A stretch of DNA of 64,000 bases, taken from assembly GCA_963809765.1 (NCBI GenBank), contig CAWEKT010000001.1, positions 1,054,001 to 1,118,000 of the forward strand. Reading direction: 5' to 3'. The notes under the pieces are model-generated. The model saw only the letters and a program-made list of their open reading frames with translations, was not told the origin of the DNA and ran no database searches. This document shows positions 1-7,482 of the stretch, in pieces. The stretch comes from JACVRM01 sp963809765. GTDB taxonomy: Bacteria > Actinomycetota > Thermoleophilia > Gaiellales > Gaiellaceae. Each line of letters starts with the position of its first letter. Within the stretch, counting starts at the first letter, position 1. The translations under genes and the position numbers were made by a program.

Positions 1-1455
1 GGCGAGTGGGTCGACGCTGGCAGCGGTGAGACCTTCGAGTCCACCAGCCCAGCCAACGGCGAGCACATCGGGACCTTCCCGAAGTCGAGCGTCGACGACG
101 TCGACCGAGCCGTCGCAGCGGCGGCGTCGGCGTACGAGCGCTGGCGGCTCGTGCCCGCGCCGAAGCGCGGCGAGATCATCTTCCGCTTCGCGCAGCTCCT
201 CAGCGACCACAAGGAGGAGCTCACCGACCTGATGACCCACGAGATGGGCAAGGTCAAGGCCGAGGCCGGGGGGGACGTCCAGGAAGCGATCGACATGAGC
301 TTCTACATGGCCGGCGAGGGCCGGAGGCTCCACGGGCAGACGACGCCCTCTGAGCTCCCCGACAAGTTCAACATGTCGGTGCGCATGCCGATCGGGGTCG
401 TCGGCGTGATCACGCCCTGGAACTTCCCGATCGCGATCCCCTCCTGGAAGATCGTCCCGGCGCTCGTCTGCGGCAACACGGTCGTGTTCAAGCCCGCGAA
501 CGACACGCCGCTTCTCGGCGAGCGCTTCGTCGAGCTGCTCGCCGAGGCGGGCGTTCCGGCCGGCGTCGTCAACGTCGTGCACGGATACGGCGGGGACGTC
601 GGCGAGCGCATCGTCCGCCACCCCGACGTTCGCGTGATCACCGTGACCGGCTCGCGCGAGACCGGCGTCAAGGTGCTGCAGGCTGCCGCCGAGGGGCTCA
701 AGCACGTCCACCTCGAGCTCGGCGGCAAGAACGCCGTCATCGTCATGGACGACGCCGACCTCGACCTCGCCGTCGACGGCATCGTCTGGTCGGCCTTCGG
801 GACGTCCGGGCAGCGCTGCACCGCTGCCAGCCGCGTGATCGCCCACGAGGCGGTGTACGGCGAGCTGTCGAAGCGCCTGGTCGCCGCGGCGGAGGGCATG
901 CGGCTGGGCCCGGGTTGGGAGGACGACACCGACGTCGGCCCCGTCATCAACCAGCGCGCGCTCGACAAGATCCACTCCTACACGGAGATCGGTCGCGACG
1001 AGGGCGCCTCGCTGCTCACCGGCGGCGAGGTCGGCAGCGGCAACGGCCTCGACAAGGGCTTCTACTACCGGCCGACGATCTTCGGCGACGTCGAGGCGGG
1101 CATGCGGGTCGCCCAGGAGGAGATCTTCGGGCCGACGACGGCGCTCATCCGCGTCGGCTCGTACGAGGAGGCGATCCGGGTCGCAAACGGGGTCAAGTAC
1201 GGGCTCTCCTCGTCCATCTTCACCCGGGACGTGAACCGCGCCTTCCGTGCCATGCGCGACCTCGAGACCGGCATCACGTACGTCAACGCCGGCACGATCG
1301 GCGCGGAGGTGCACCTGCCCTTCGGCGGCACGAAGGACACGGGCAACGGGCATCGCGAGGCCGGGCAGGCCGCGCTCGACGTGTTCACCGAGTGGAAGTC
1401 GCTCTACGTCGACTACTCGGGCAAGCTGCAGCGGGCTCAGATCGACAACGACTGA
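1..1455 (+). CDS. NAD(P)-dependent aldehyde dehydrogenase, 5' end cut by window edge
   Basis: Frame 1 is open from the first base, so the N-terminus lies outside the window and about 484 residues remain. The family oxidises aldehydes to acids with NAD(P)+. Visible motifs are TPWNFPIAIPSWK (Rossmann entry), FKPANDTP, the glutamate motif ELGGKN, and the nucleophile in GTSGQRCTA, whose Cys codon is at 817-819. EIFGP and LPFGGTKDTGNGHREAG lie near the C-terminus. The tail motif recalls semialdehyde dehydrogenases of the ALDH7/succinate- or aminoadipate-semialdehyde type, but substrate cannot be assigned. A possible partner, a membrane protein, starts 75 bp downstream. Family assignment is very secure. 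Confidence 0.95.
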   Translation, partial: GEWVDAGSGETFESTSPANGEHIGTFPKSSVDDVDRAVAAAASAYERWRLVPAPKRGEIIFRFAQLLSDHKEELTDLMTHEMGKVKAEAGGDVQEAIDMSFYMAGEGRRLHGQTTPSELPDKFNMSVRMPIGVVGVITPWNFPIAIPSWKIVPALVCGNTVVFKPANDTPLLGERFVELLAEAGVPAGVVNVVHGYGGDVGERIVRHPDVRVITVTGSRETGVKVLQAAAEGLKHVHLELGGKNAVIVMDDADLDLAVDGIVWSAFGTSGQRCTAASRVIAHEAVYGELSKRLVAAAEGMRLGPGWEDDTDVGPVINQRALDKIHSYTEIGRDEGASLLTGGEVGSGNGLDKGFYYRPTIFGDVEAGMRVAQEEIFGPTTALIRVGSYEEAIRVANGVKYGLSSSIFTRDVNRAFRAMRDLETGITYVNAGTIGAEVHLPFGGTKDTGNGHREAGQAALDVFTEWKSLYVDYSGKLQRAQIDND

Positions 1456-1529
1456 GCTCGGGGCCGTACGCGACGTTCAGTCGCGCGGTCGCGTAGGTTC
1501 GCCGCGCTCACTCGACCACGGAGGTGAAG

Positions 1530-2093
1530 GTGTCGTACTACGAGGTGCTCCTGTTCCTGCACATTGCGACCGCGATCGTCTGGCTGGGGTCGGCGGTGCT
1601 CTTCTTCGTGCTCTTCCAGCGCACCAAGATGGCGCCGGATCCGGTCCTCGCCGAGCGTCTCGGGGCCCACGTGAAGTGGCTCGCGCAGCGGCTCTTCATT
1701 CCCTCGGCCTTCGCCGTGCTGGTGTTCGGGATCCTGCTCACGATCGAGGGTCCGTGGAACTTCGACGACGTGTGGATCCTGGTCGGCCTTGCCGGCTGGG
1801 CGACGTCGTTCGTCGTCGGGGTCGGCGTCATCGAGCCGACGACCAACAAGATGCACGCCGCCATCGCGGCGCACGGCCCCCAGCACGAGAGCGTCGGCGG
1901 CTACTCGCGGCGACTCGACGGGCTCGCCGCCTTCGATCTGACGCTGCTCTTCGCGATCGTCTGGGACATGGCGCTCAAGCCGACCGACGATGACCTCGGC
2001 ACGCTGCTGATCGCCGGCGCGGCGATCGCGATCGGAGTGGTGATCGTGGTGCGCGCGTTTCGCGCGAGCGCGTCCGCGGTGGCGGCGGCCTGA
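1530..2093 (+). CDS. DUF2269-like integral membrane protein
   Basis: A 187-residue protein with four or five hydrophobic segments. It opens with YYEVLLFLHIATAIVWLGSA, a His-containing first helix typical of DUF2269/CopD-like small membrane proteins. The other helices are around residues 55-75, 85-105, 135-150 and 158-180. I chose GTG at 1530 because ggagg at 1520-1524 lies 5 nt upstream; the in-frame GTG at 1524 would overlap that site. A conserved helix-1 His could bind haem or copper in related families, but nothing here proves it. Function unknown. Confidence 0.8.
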   Translation: MSYYEVLLFLHIATAIVWLGSAVLFFVLFQRTKMAPDPVLAERLGAHVKWLAQRLFIPSAFAVLVFGILLTIEGPWNFDDVWILVGLAGWATSFVVGVGVIEPTTNKMHAAIAAHGPQHESVGGYSRRLDGLAAFDLTLLFAIVWDMALKPTDDDLGTLLIAGAAIAIGVVIVVRAFRASASAVAAA

Positions 2094-2135
2094 GCGCTCA
2101 AGGCAGCCGCCTCGTGCAGCGTCTCGGGGAGCCGG

Positions 2136-2513
2136 CTACGTGTACGTGAGGATGTGGAACAGCTCCAGTTCGAGCCCGTTGGGCTTGAGCCGGGCAAGCT
2201 TGGCGATGCCGTCCTCCTCCTCGAAGCGCAGGACGAGCTCCTGGCCCGTGTCGGTCGCGCCGTCGAGCTGGTCGAGGCGGAAGACGAGCGACGAGGTCTG
2301 CTCGCCGGCGGCGAAGACGAGTCGCGCCTCGACGTTGTTCGTCCGGCCGAAGTCCGTGCCCTCCTGGAGCATCAGCTCCCAGCTCTGGCGTGGAGTAACC
2401 CAGTCCTCGAGCGTTGCGGCGTGCTCCGTGAAAGCCTCGTCGACCTCGATCTCGACTTGCGTGTCCGCTCGTTCGGCCGGTGTCGGCCGCGGTTGAACTG
2501 TCATCGTTGGCAT
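2136..2513 (-). CDS. hypothetical protein, 125 aa
   Basis: An acidic, soluble-looking protein starting at ATG 2513, with a second in-frame ATG three codons later. The middle holds a beta-rich stretch (NNVEARLVFAAG, SLVFRLDQLDG, ELVLRFEEEDG) ending in ELELFHILTYT. No signal peptide, membrane helix or metal motif is visible, and I do not recognise the family. Composition is that of real coding sequence (balanced hydrophobic and charged residues, unlike antisense frames nearby). It is convergent with the membrane gene to its left and divergent from rnhA. Confidence 0.55.
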   Translation of the reverse strand: MPTMTVQPRPTPAERADTQVEIEVDEAFTEHAATLEDWVTPRQSWELMLQEGTDFGRTNNVEARLVFAAGEQTSSLVFRLDQLDGATDTGQELVLRFEEEDGIAKLARLKPNGLELELFHILTYT

Positions 2514-2601
2514 GGCGCGGCGGTTCCCGCTTCCGCGCCCCCACAAACGTGATGTCCGACTCTCAACCTCCTGAAATGCGAGCCTGCTCGGTTTGCAGCT
2601 T

Positions 2602-2647
2602 TCGGCGCGCTCTCGGCACGGACACGCGCAGATCGCGCCGATACGCT
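2602..2647 (+). promoter_or_regulatory. promoter with 11-bp TCGGC direct repeat, copy A (upstream of rnhA)
   Basis: TCGGC at 2602 and again at 2613 is followed by a -35-like CGGACA (2619-2624), a 17-bp spacer and a -10-like TACGCT (2642-2647). The same arrangement with identical spacing recurs at 19599 and 57720. The transcript would begin near 2654, in a hairpin aggggtc/gacccct (2654-2673), and enter rnhA. The direct repeat directly upstream of and abutting the -35 suggests a binding site for an unidentified regulator. Confidence 0.55.
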
Positions 2648-2688
2648 GGACCCAGGGGTCGCGGGGGACCCCTTGGGGGCACGTGGGG

Positions 2689-3099
2689 ATGAAGGCGACG
2701 CTCTCGACGGACGGCGGCGCGAGGGGGAACCCAGGGCCGGCCGCGTACGGGTTCGTGCTCGAGGCCGAGGACGGGACGGTGCTCGCTGCGGAGGGCATCG
2801 CGATCGGCGTCGCGACGAACAACGTCGCCGAGTACCGCGCGCTGATCGCAGGGCTCGAGCGGGCGCTCGAGCTCGGCGTCGACGAGGTCGACGTGGTCTC
2901 GGACTCCGAGCTTCTCGTCAAGCAGATGACCGGCGAGTACCGCGTCAAGAACGAGGCGCTGCGTGCACTCTCGCTGCAGGCCGCGCGGCTCGGCGGGAAG
3001 CTCAGCGGCGTCAGCTACCGGGCGGTGCGGCGCGAGCACAACGAGCTCGCCGACCGGCTGGTCAACGAGGCGCTCGACGCGGCCGCTGCGGAGACCTAG
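2689..3099 (+). CDS. rnhA: ribonuclease HI family protein
   Basis: A 136-residue protein that hydrolyses the RNA strand of RNA-DNA hybrids. It spans a full RNase H fold: STDGGARGNPGPAAYG with catalytic Asp8, NNVAEYRALIAGL with Glu48, SDSELLVKQMTGEY with Asp72, and EHNELADRLVNEAL with Asp122. All four metal-ligand acids are present. It is the short RnhA-like type common in actinobacteria, here as a stand-alone domain without the phosphatase domain sometimes fused to it. ATG 2689 is chosen because homology begins there. Its TAG stop shares the tetranucleotide CTAG (3096-3099) with the stop of the convergent gene. Confidence 0.9.
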   Translation: MKATLSTDGGARGNPGPAAYGFVLEAEDGTVLAAEGIAIGVATNNVAEYRALIAGLERALELGVDEVDVVSDSELLVKQMTGEYRVKNEALRALSLQAARLGGKLSGVSYRAVRREHNELADRLVNEALDAAAAET

Positions 3100-3525
3100 G
3101 GCTCTCGCCGGTCGAGGGCGCTGAGCCGCTCGATGTTGGCGGCTTCGTCGGCATCCGCCTCGTCGACCGCCAGCCAGGCCTCCAGGATCGCCCGCGCCTC
3201 CTCCGGGCTCGTCTTCTTCAGGCTCATGACCAGCACGTTGGCGTCGTTCCAGCGGCGAGCGCCCTCGGCGATCCACGGATCCCAGGCGAGCGCCGCCCGC
3301 ACGCCGGGCACCTTGTTCGCCGCCATCGACGTTCCCGTGCCCGTCCAGCAGAAGAGGACGCCCTGGTCGGCGTCGCCGGCGGCGACCGTCTCGCCGACGC
3401 GCCGGGCGACGTCAGGCCACTGATCTCGCTCCAGACACGGTGACGTCGTGGCCGCGCGCGCGTAGCTCGTCCACGACGGCGTCCGCGGTCGCGCCCTCGT
3501 CGTCGGAGCCCACCACGATCCGCAT
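3096..3525 (-). CDS. RpiB/LacAB-type sugar-phosphate isomerase, frameshifted
   Basis: Read from ATG 3525, the first frame gives MRIVVGSDDEGATADAVVDE and hits a stop near 3419. Skipping one base at about 3430 restores RDQWPDVARRVGETVAAGDA and then GVLFCWTGTGTSMAANKVPG to the stop at 3096, about 142 residues, the usual RpiB length. The family interconverts ribose- and ribulose-5-phosphate or related sugars. The catalytic Cys (GVLFC) is kept. The usual SDHAG is SDDEG and the usual HNDANVL is WNDANVL, so the two His normally involved in ring opening and phosphate binding are replaced. It is probably a paralogue with altered substrate. Confidence 0.7.
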
Positions 3526-3603
3526 GGCCACGACCGTAGCGCGTGCGCGGATCGCCACGCGGCGACGCCTCTGGGGCGCGCCTGAGCCGGCGAAGACCGT
3601 GGC

Positions 3604-3609
3604 TATACT
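3604..3609 (+). promoter_or_regulatory. -10 element of tRNA-Gly promoter
   Basis: TATACT lies 11 nt before the first base of tRNA-Gly, the correct distance for a stable-RNA start. No strong -35 hexamer is obvious; ctgagc about 17 bp upstream is the best placed candidate. Confidence 0.5.
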
Positions 3610-3620
3610 GGGCCGCGCGT

Positions 3621-3697
3621 GCGGATGTAGCTCAGTCGGCTAGAGCGTCTGCTTGCCATGCAGAAGGTCGTGGGTTCGAGTCCCATCATCCGCTCCA
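3621..3697 (+). tRNA. tRNA-Gly (anticodon GCC)
   Basis: A full cloverleaf. The acceptor stem gcggatg pairs with catccgc, the anticodon loop ttgccat carries GCC at 3655-3657, and the T-arm is gtggg-ttcgagt-cccat. The discriminator is T3694, as expected for tRNA-Gly, and CCA (3695-3697) is encoded in the DNA. A TATACT -10 box precedes it and an intrinsic terminator follows 3 nt later, so it is a single-gene transcription unit. Confidence 0.95.
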
Positions 3698-3700
3698 TCA

Positions 3701-3726
3701 AAGCCCCCGGAAACGGGGGCTTTTTT
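3701..3726 (+). terminator. intrinsic terminator of tRNA-Gly
   Basis: The stem aagccccc/gggggctt (3701-3722) with loop ggaaac runs into six T (3721-3726). It is one of few classical hairpin-plus-T-tract terminators in the window. Confidence 0.9.
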
Positions 3727-3737
3727 CGTGCACGTAC

Positions 3738-4901
3738 CTACGACGCTCGAACCAGACCCTGCTCGCGCGGTCGCGTGGCGATCGCGCAAGGCTGCCCTGC
3801 TGGGCACGTGACGTCAAACGTGTACGCGATGGCTCGCCACCGCTTCCTCGCGGTGTAGAAGACGCACTCCCAACTCCCGCGCGTGTCGACGACGCGCTTG
3901 CCGTTCATCTCGACCCGCGCGGTGACGTGGTAACGACCGGGCGAGCGATAGCGGTGCGTCACGCTTGCGGCACGGGAGGTTGCGGGCCATGCACCGCGGG
4001 TGGTCGCCGCGCCGTCGCCCCAGAGATAGGCGTACGTCGTGCGGCACGGGGCGGCTGCCTGCTGGCGGACGCTGTTCAGCGGATCGGCGTACACGTTCGG
4101 CCTGGGGGGAGGGGGCGGCAAAGGCGGCGGCTTGGCGGCTACGGGCTTGGGCGCGGCCGGCGGCGGTGCCTGCCGTTTGATGGGGACGAACCGCGCTGAC
4201 CACGTCACGCTGACCTCTCTGCGATACGCGCCGCTGCCCGACGACTGCGTGGTCGAGCCGCCAACGGTGAATGCCTTCCCCTGAAGAAGGCGGGACTTGG
4301 GAATGTCGCGCCGCTTGCCGGAGGCCTGGAAGTAATACGGGTTCTCGATCGTCGCGAGCCGGTGGCACATGCTGTCCTCACGGGAGGGGCCGGAGATCGT
4401 CAGATCCCAAAGGAGGTCGGGGCCGCTGGCGTACGTCACCTCGAGCGAACGCGAATCCTCGATCCCGATCGCGCAAGTCTGTGCGGGGAAGCTCTCCCCG
4501 TACGTGCAGTCGGCGATGGTCGGTCCCACCGAGGCGCGCATGCTCAGGCTGAGGGGCGTCGGAACGTCCATGCGCACCTCCCAGCCGCTGCCGGGTTGCA
4601 GCGAGCGATGAAGACTCAGAAGGACCCATTCAGGCCCTTTGTCGGCACGGATGTAGAAGCGCGCGGTGGCTTGAAGCGTCTTGTTCAGTGCCGCGTCTGT
4701 CCGGGAGCACAGCTCGGGGGTCGCTCCGACCTGTCCCCAGGTCGTCTGCTGGCTTCCTTCCACCGTCAGCGTGACCTCATAGCTCACGGACTCGAACGGC
4801 GGCGAAGCGGCCGCCGAGGCCGAAATGGAGGCCGCCGCCGGCAGTCCGGCAACGCTGACAAACGCGATCGCCAGCAGAGCGCCCAATCGGTTTGCCCTCA
4901 T
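3738..4901 (-). CDS. secreted protein with proline-rich linker and PKD-like domain
   Basis: A 387-residue protein from ATG 4901, with aaggga 5 nt upstream. Residues 1-30 form a signal peptide (RANRLGALLAIAFVSVAGL, then Ala-rich). An N-terminal beta-rich region of about 220 residues carries several Cys. A linker of alternating Pro/Ala (PPPAAPKPVAAKPPPLPPPP) leads to a C-terminal PKD/Ig-like unit: YLWGDGAA, then THRYRSPGRYHVTARVEMNG, close to the PKD pattern of GDG followed by HxYxxPGxYxVT. It is probably exported and cell-surface or wall associated. The N-terminal part is not recognised. It ends 12 bp from the tRNA-Gly terminator, which could also stop this convergent transcript. Confidence 0.75.
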   Translation of the reverse strand: MRANRLGALLAIAFVSVAGLPAAASISASAAASPPFESVSYEVTLTVEGSQQTTWGQVGATPELCSRTDAALNKTLQATARFYIRADKGPEWVLLSLHRSLQPGSGWEVRMDVPTPLSLSMRASVGPTIADCTYGESFPAQTCAIGIEDSRSLEVTYASGPDLLWDLTISGPSREDSMCHRLATIENPYYFQASGKRRDIPKSRLLQGKAFTVGGSTTQSSGSGAYRREVSVTWSARFVPIKRQAPPPAAPKPVAAKPPPLPPPPPRPNVYADPLNSVRQQAAAPCRTTYAYLWGDGAATTRGAWPATSRAASVTHRYRSPGRYHVTARVEMNGKRVVDTRGSWECVFYTARKRWRAIAYTFDVTCPAGQPCAIATRPREQGLVRAS

Positions 4902-5080
4902 CTGTTCCCTTGGCTTCGAGTCTGAGCTCCGAGATACGGCTCGCCTGCCGAATCAAGCACACTCCAAGCAGGCGATCAACCGTCTCTGTCAGGGTCTTGG
5001 CGCCGGGACCTCTCCACGGGAAGACGGCGCTTCGACTTACCGTCTTCTTAGTTGCTGACAGAGCGGACAAGGAGGTCGGG

Positions 5081-5377
5081 ATGGTCACGGACGTGCAGGT
5101 AGAGAAACTGGAGCAGCTGCTCAAAGACACCGAGTTCAAGCGGCAGTTCGACGAGGACCCCGTGGCTGCGGCCCGTGGTCAGGGGATGGCGGGCGTCGCC
5201 GCTCAGTTCGAGGCGTGGCTCGCAAATCGTGAACAGTTCGAACGCGACTTGCCTGAGACCGAGGCCCACGGCCTGGGCGACAAACTGAACGCGACGTTGG
5301 CGACGAAGCCGAGGCTGGCGTTGCTCCTGCTCTCGTCGGCTGTGGCCGCTTCGGCTCTCGGTGGGATCCGTTATTGA
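5081..5377 (+). CDS. small protein, RiPP-leader-like N-terminus and C-terminal hydrophobic segment
   Basis: A 98-residue protein with a good ribosome site (ggaggt, 5071-5076) 4 nt before ATG 5081. The first 60 residues are helical and highly charged: KLEQLLKDTEFKRQFDEDP, then VAAARGQGM. The (L)xDxEFxxxFxxDPxAA pattern is seen in several small proteins, including leaders of the nitrile-hydratase-like RiPP class, but no modification enzyme lies nearby. Residues about 75-92 (PRLALLLLSSAVAASALGG) form a possible membrane helix with GGIRY as the C-terminus. Either a small membrane-anchored protein or a precursor peptide; function unknown. Confidence 0.65.
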   Translation: MVTDVQVEKLEQLLKDTEFKRQFDEDPVAAARGQGMAGVAAQFEAWLANREQFERDLPETEAHGLGDKLNATLATKPRLALLLLSSAVAASALGGIRY

Positions 5378-5515
5378 GCAACGTGAGGTGGATCAGCTCG
5401 ACGCTGCTCTTGTTCGTCGCCGGCGAACCTCGTGACGAGGATGACGGCGTGGGGTCGAAGCGCTAGAAGCGGACTTTTCGCCTCGCGGGAGTCGCGCTAG
5501 GATCTCAGCGCTGAG

Positions 5516-6130
5516 ATGGGGTCTCGTGCGTTCCTAGCGGTTGCAGCGCTCGTGGCCGCCCTGGCGTCCGGGGCGTGGGCCGCCGCGCCGGAGGATGTCT
5601 CGCTGAACCTCAACCGCGCAATCGATCCCATCACGAAGACAGAGCGCGTCACGTTCTCGGGCGCGATCTCGAGCCAGGCGGGGGCCGAGCTGGTCACGGT
5701 CATGTACCAGAAGTGCGGTACGAACTTCTTCACGTCGGTCGCAGCGGCACAGACGCTCGAGGGTGGCACCTGGGCTGCGTCCCCGACGGCCGCGATCTCG
5801 AGCGGCATCTTCCGCGCCCGCTGGAAAAATGACCAGAGCGACCCGGTTCGCTACCGGGCTCCGGCGCGGGTGTACTTCAGCAGAGGACGCGGCCGCGAAT
5901 TCAGAGTCGCGGTCGTGGCCGACACGATCCTCAACAGCCGCTTCGTGTTGCTCCAGCGTCTGTCGGGCGGCAGGTGGGTGCACGTCCGCCGGATCCGGCT
6001 CGAGCTCGACGGCGCCTACTCGGCGGAGTTCAAGGTGCAGAAGCGGGGGCTGCGACTCCGGATCGTCGTCCCGGAGAAGACCGCGGCTCCGTGCTACGCC
6101 CCTGCCGTCTCGCAGACCGTCCGCTCCTAG
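5516..6130 (+). CDS. secreted hypothetical protein, 204 aa
   Basis: Residues 1-23 (SRAFLAVAALVAALASGAWA) are a signal peptide with an AWA-A cleavage site. The mature protein is beta-rich and splits into two similar halves. The first runs from VSLNLNRAIDPITKTERVTF, the second from RVYFSRGRGREFRVAVVADT. Each reads like an Ig-like or bacterial surface beta-sandwich module. Two Cys (CGTNFF and PCYAP) may form a disulfide. TAGGAT at 5498-5503 is a plausible -10, giving a very short leader before ATG 5516. No enzyme motif is visible and the family is not recognised. Confidence 0.7.
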   Translation: MGSRAFLAVAALVAALASGAWAAAPEDVSLNLNRAIDPITKTERVTFSGAISSQAGAELVTVMYQKCGTNFFTSVAAAQTLEGGTWAASPTAAISSGIFRARWKNDQSDPVRYRAPARVYFSRGRGREFRVAVVADTILNSRFVLLQRLSGGRWVHVRRIRLELDGAYSAEFKVQKRGLRLRIVVPEKTAAPCYAPAVSQTVRS

Positions 6131-6208
6131 CTGACGCAGGGCGTTCCTCCTCGCCGCGCCGCACGGCGCCTGTGACAGCCGCCGTCGCGCCGGTGTAGAC
6201 AGAGCGAC

Positions 6209-6760
6209 GTGCCCCGGCCGGTGTCGGACTCGGAGCTGGTCGAGCGCGCCAAGCGAGGTGACACGACGGCCTACGAGGCGCTCATGCGGCAGTACCAGCA
6301 CATCGCGTTCCGAACGGCGTACGCGGTCGTCGGCTCGGCGGCCGACGCCGAGGAGGCTGCCCAGGACGGGTTCGTGAAGGCCTACCGGTCGCTCGGGCGG
6401 TTCCGCAGCGGCTCGCCCTTCCGGCCCTGGCTGCTGCAGATCGTCGCCAACGAGGCTCGCAACCGCCGCCGGGCGATCGGGCGCCGCGCCCAGCACGAGG
6501 CCCGTTACGCCGCCGAGCCTGCGCCGCCGGGGGCCTCGCCCGAGGGCCGGGCGCTGGAGGCCGAACGGGCCTCGCGCATCCACGCGGCCGTCGACGCGCT
6601 CGCACCCGATGACCGGACCGCAGTCATCTGTCGCTTCGTGCTCGGCCTCGAGGATGAGGAGACGGCGGCAGTGCTCGGCGTCCGTCGCGGCGCCGTGCGC
6701 ATGCGCGTCCATCGTGCGCTCGAGCGGCTGCGCCGCGCCCTGGAGGAGCCGGAACCATGA
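6209..6760 (+). CDS. ECF-type RNA polymerase sigma factor
   Basis: A 183-residue sigma-70 family protein without region 3. Region 2 (about residues 8-75) contains LMRQYQHIAFRTAYAVVGSA, AEEAAQDGFVKAYRSLGRFR and FRPWLLQIVANEARNRRRA. Region 4 (about 125-175) contains LAPDDRTAVICRFVLGLEDE and the recognition helix region AAVLGVRRGAVRMRVHRAL. Its target promoters cannot be predicted. GTG 6209 has no ribosome site; TAGACA (6196-6201) is 7 nt upstream, so the mRNA is probably leaderless. The stop overlaps the next start (ATGA), so the membrane protein encoded there is the obvious regulator. Confidence 0.9.
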   Translation: MPRPVSDSELVERAKRGDTTAYEALMRQYQHIAFRTAYAVVGSAADAEEAAQDGFVKAYRSLGRFRSGSPFRPWLLQIVANEARNRRRAIGRRAQHEARYAAEPAPPGASPEGRALEAERASRIHAAVDALAPDDRTAVICRFVLGLEDEETAAVLGVRRGAVRMRVHRALERLRRALEEPEP

Positions 6761-7452
6761 GCGGTCACCTGGAAGAGCTCGCCTCGTATCCGTTCCCGCC
6801 GACGCCCGACCTCGCTACCGAGGCCGCCGCCCGGCTGCCCGCCGGACCACCGCGGCGTCGGCCGCGGCCGGCCCTCGTTCTTGCGGTCACCGCTGCGGTC
6901 GTCCTCGGCGCGGCCGTCGCCGCGCCGCAGACACGCAGCGGGCTCGTCGACCTCGTCGACTTCGTCCCCGGTGTGCGCATCGACCGCGTCGACGAGCTGC
7001 CCGCCGTGCATTACAGGCAGACGCCGGACTACGGGCAGCTGACGTCGCTCGACGCCGCGTCGGGCCGCCTTGGCATGCCGCTGCTCGCGCCGTCCGAGCT
7101 GGGCGATCCCGACGCCGTGTTCGTCGATGAGGCGAACGACGCCGCCACGTTGATGTGGGGCGACCGCGATCGGCCGCGCCTCGTGCTCACGCAGTGGCGC
7201 GGCGGGGAAATTCTCTTCCACAAGCTGCTCGACTACCGGTCGAGGACGGAGCTGGCCCAGGTCGACGGCGCCTGGGGCATCTGGATCGAGGGCCCCGACC
7301 ACGACGTCTTCTACGGCGACGACCGAAGAGTGGGCGGCTACCTCGCGGGGAACGTGCTCGCCTGGCACCGGGACGGGAAGGGTTACCGCATCGAGGCGGA
7401 CGTCGGCCGCGAGCAGGCGCTGGAGCTTGCCCGCAGCCTGGGCCCGGTGTGA
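6757..7452 (+). CDS. single-pass membrane protein, putative anti-sigma factor
   Basis: A 231-residue protein translationally coupled to the ECF sigma gene. An N-terminal cytoplasmic part of about 40 residues is followed by a Pro/Arg cluster and one membrane helix (LVLAVTAAVVLGAAVAA, about residues 46-62). An extracytoplasmic region of about 165 residues follows, with repeated aromatic beta motifs (TLMWGDRDRPRLVLTQWRGG, AWGIWIEGPDHDVFYG). The layout matches anti-sigma factors, but the short N-terminal part lacks the HxxxCxxC zinc motif of ZAS proteins. The role is inferred from position. Confidence 0.7.
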   Translation: MSGHLEELASYPFPPTPDLATEAAARLPAGPPRRRPRPALVLAVTAAVVLGAAVAAPQTRSGLVDLVDFVPGVRIDRVDELPAVHYRQTPDYGQLTSLDAASGRLGMPLLAPSELGDPDAVFVDEANDAATLMWGDRDRPRLVLTQWRGGEILFHKLLDYRSRTELAQVDGAWGIWIEGPDHDVFYGDDRRVGGYLAGNVLAWHRDGKGYRIEADVGREQALELARSLGPV

Positions 7453-7482
7453 CAGCACCGGCGCGGCCGGTGTACCCGAACG

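Noticed and set aside
303..968. Long open frame antisense to the aldehyde dehydrogenase, and many similar long antisense frames
   Set aside because: High GC keeps alternative frames open. These are Arg/Ser/Pro-rich without domains, while the opposite strand carries clear catalytic motifs.
5081..5377. Sortase substrate, because of LPETEAHG
   Set aside because: The motif is mid-protein and not LPXTG. The hydrophobic segment lies about 20 residues later with no basic tail.
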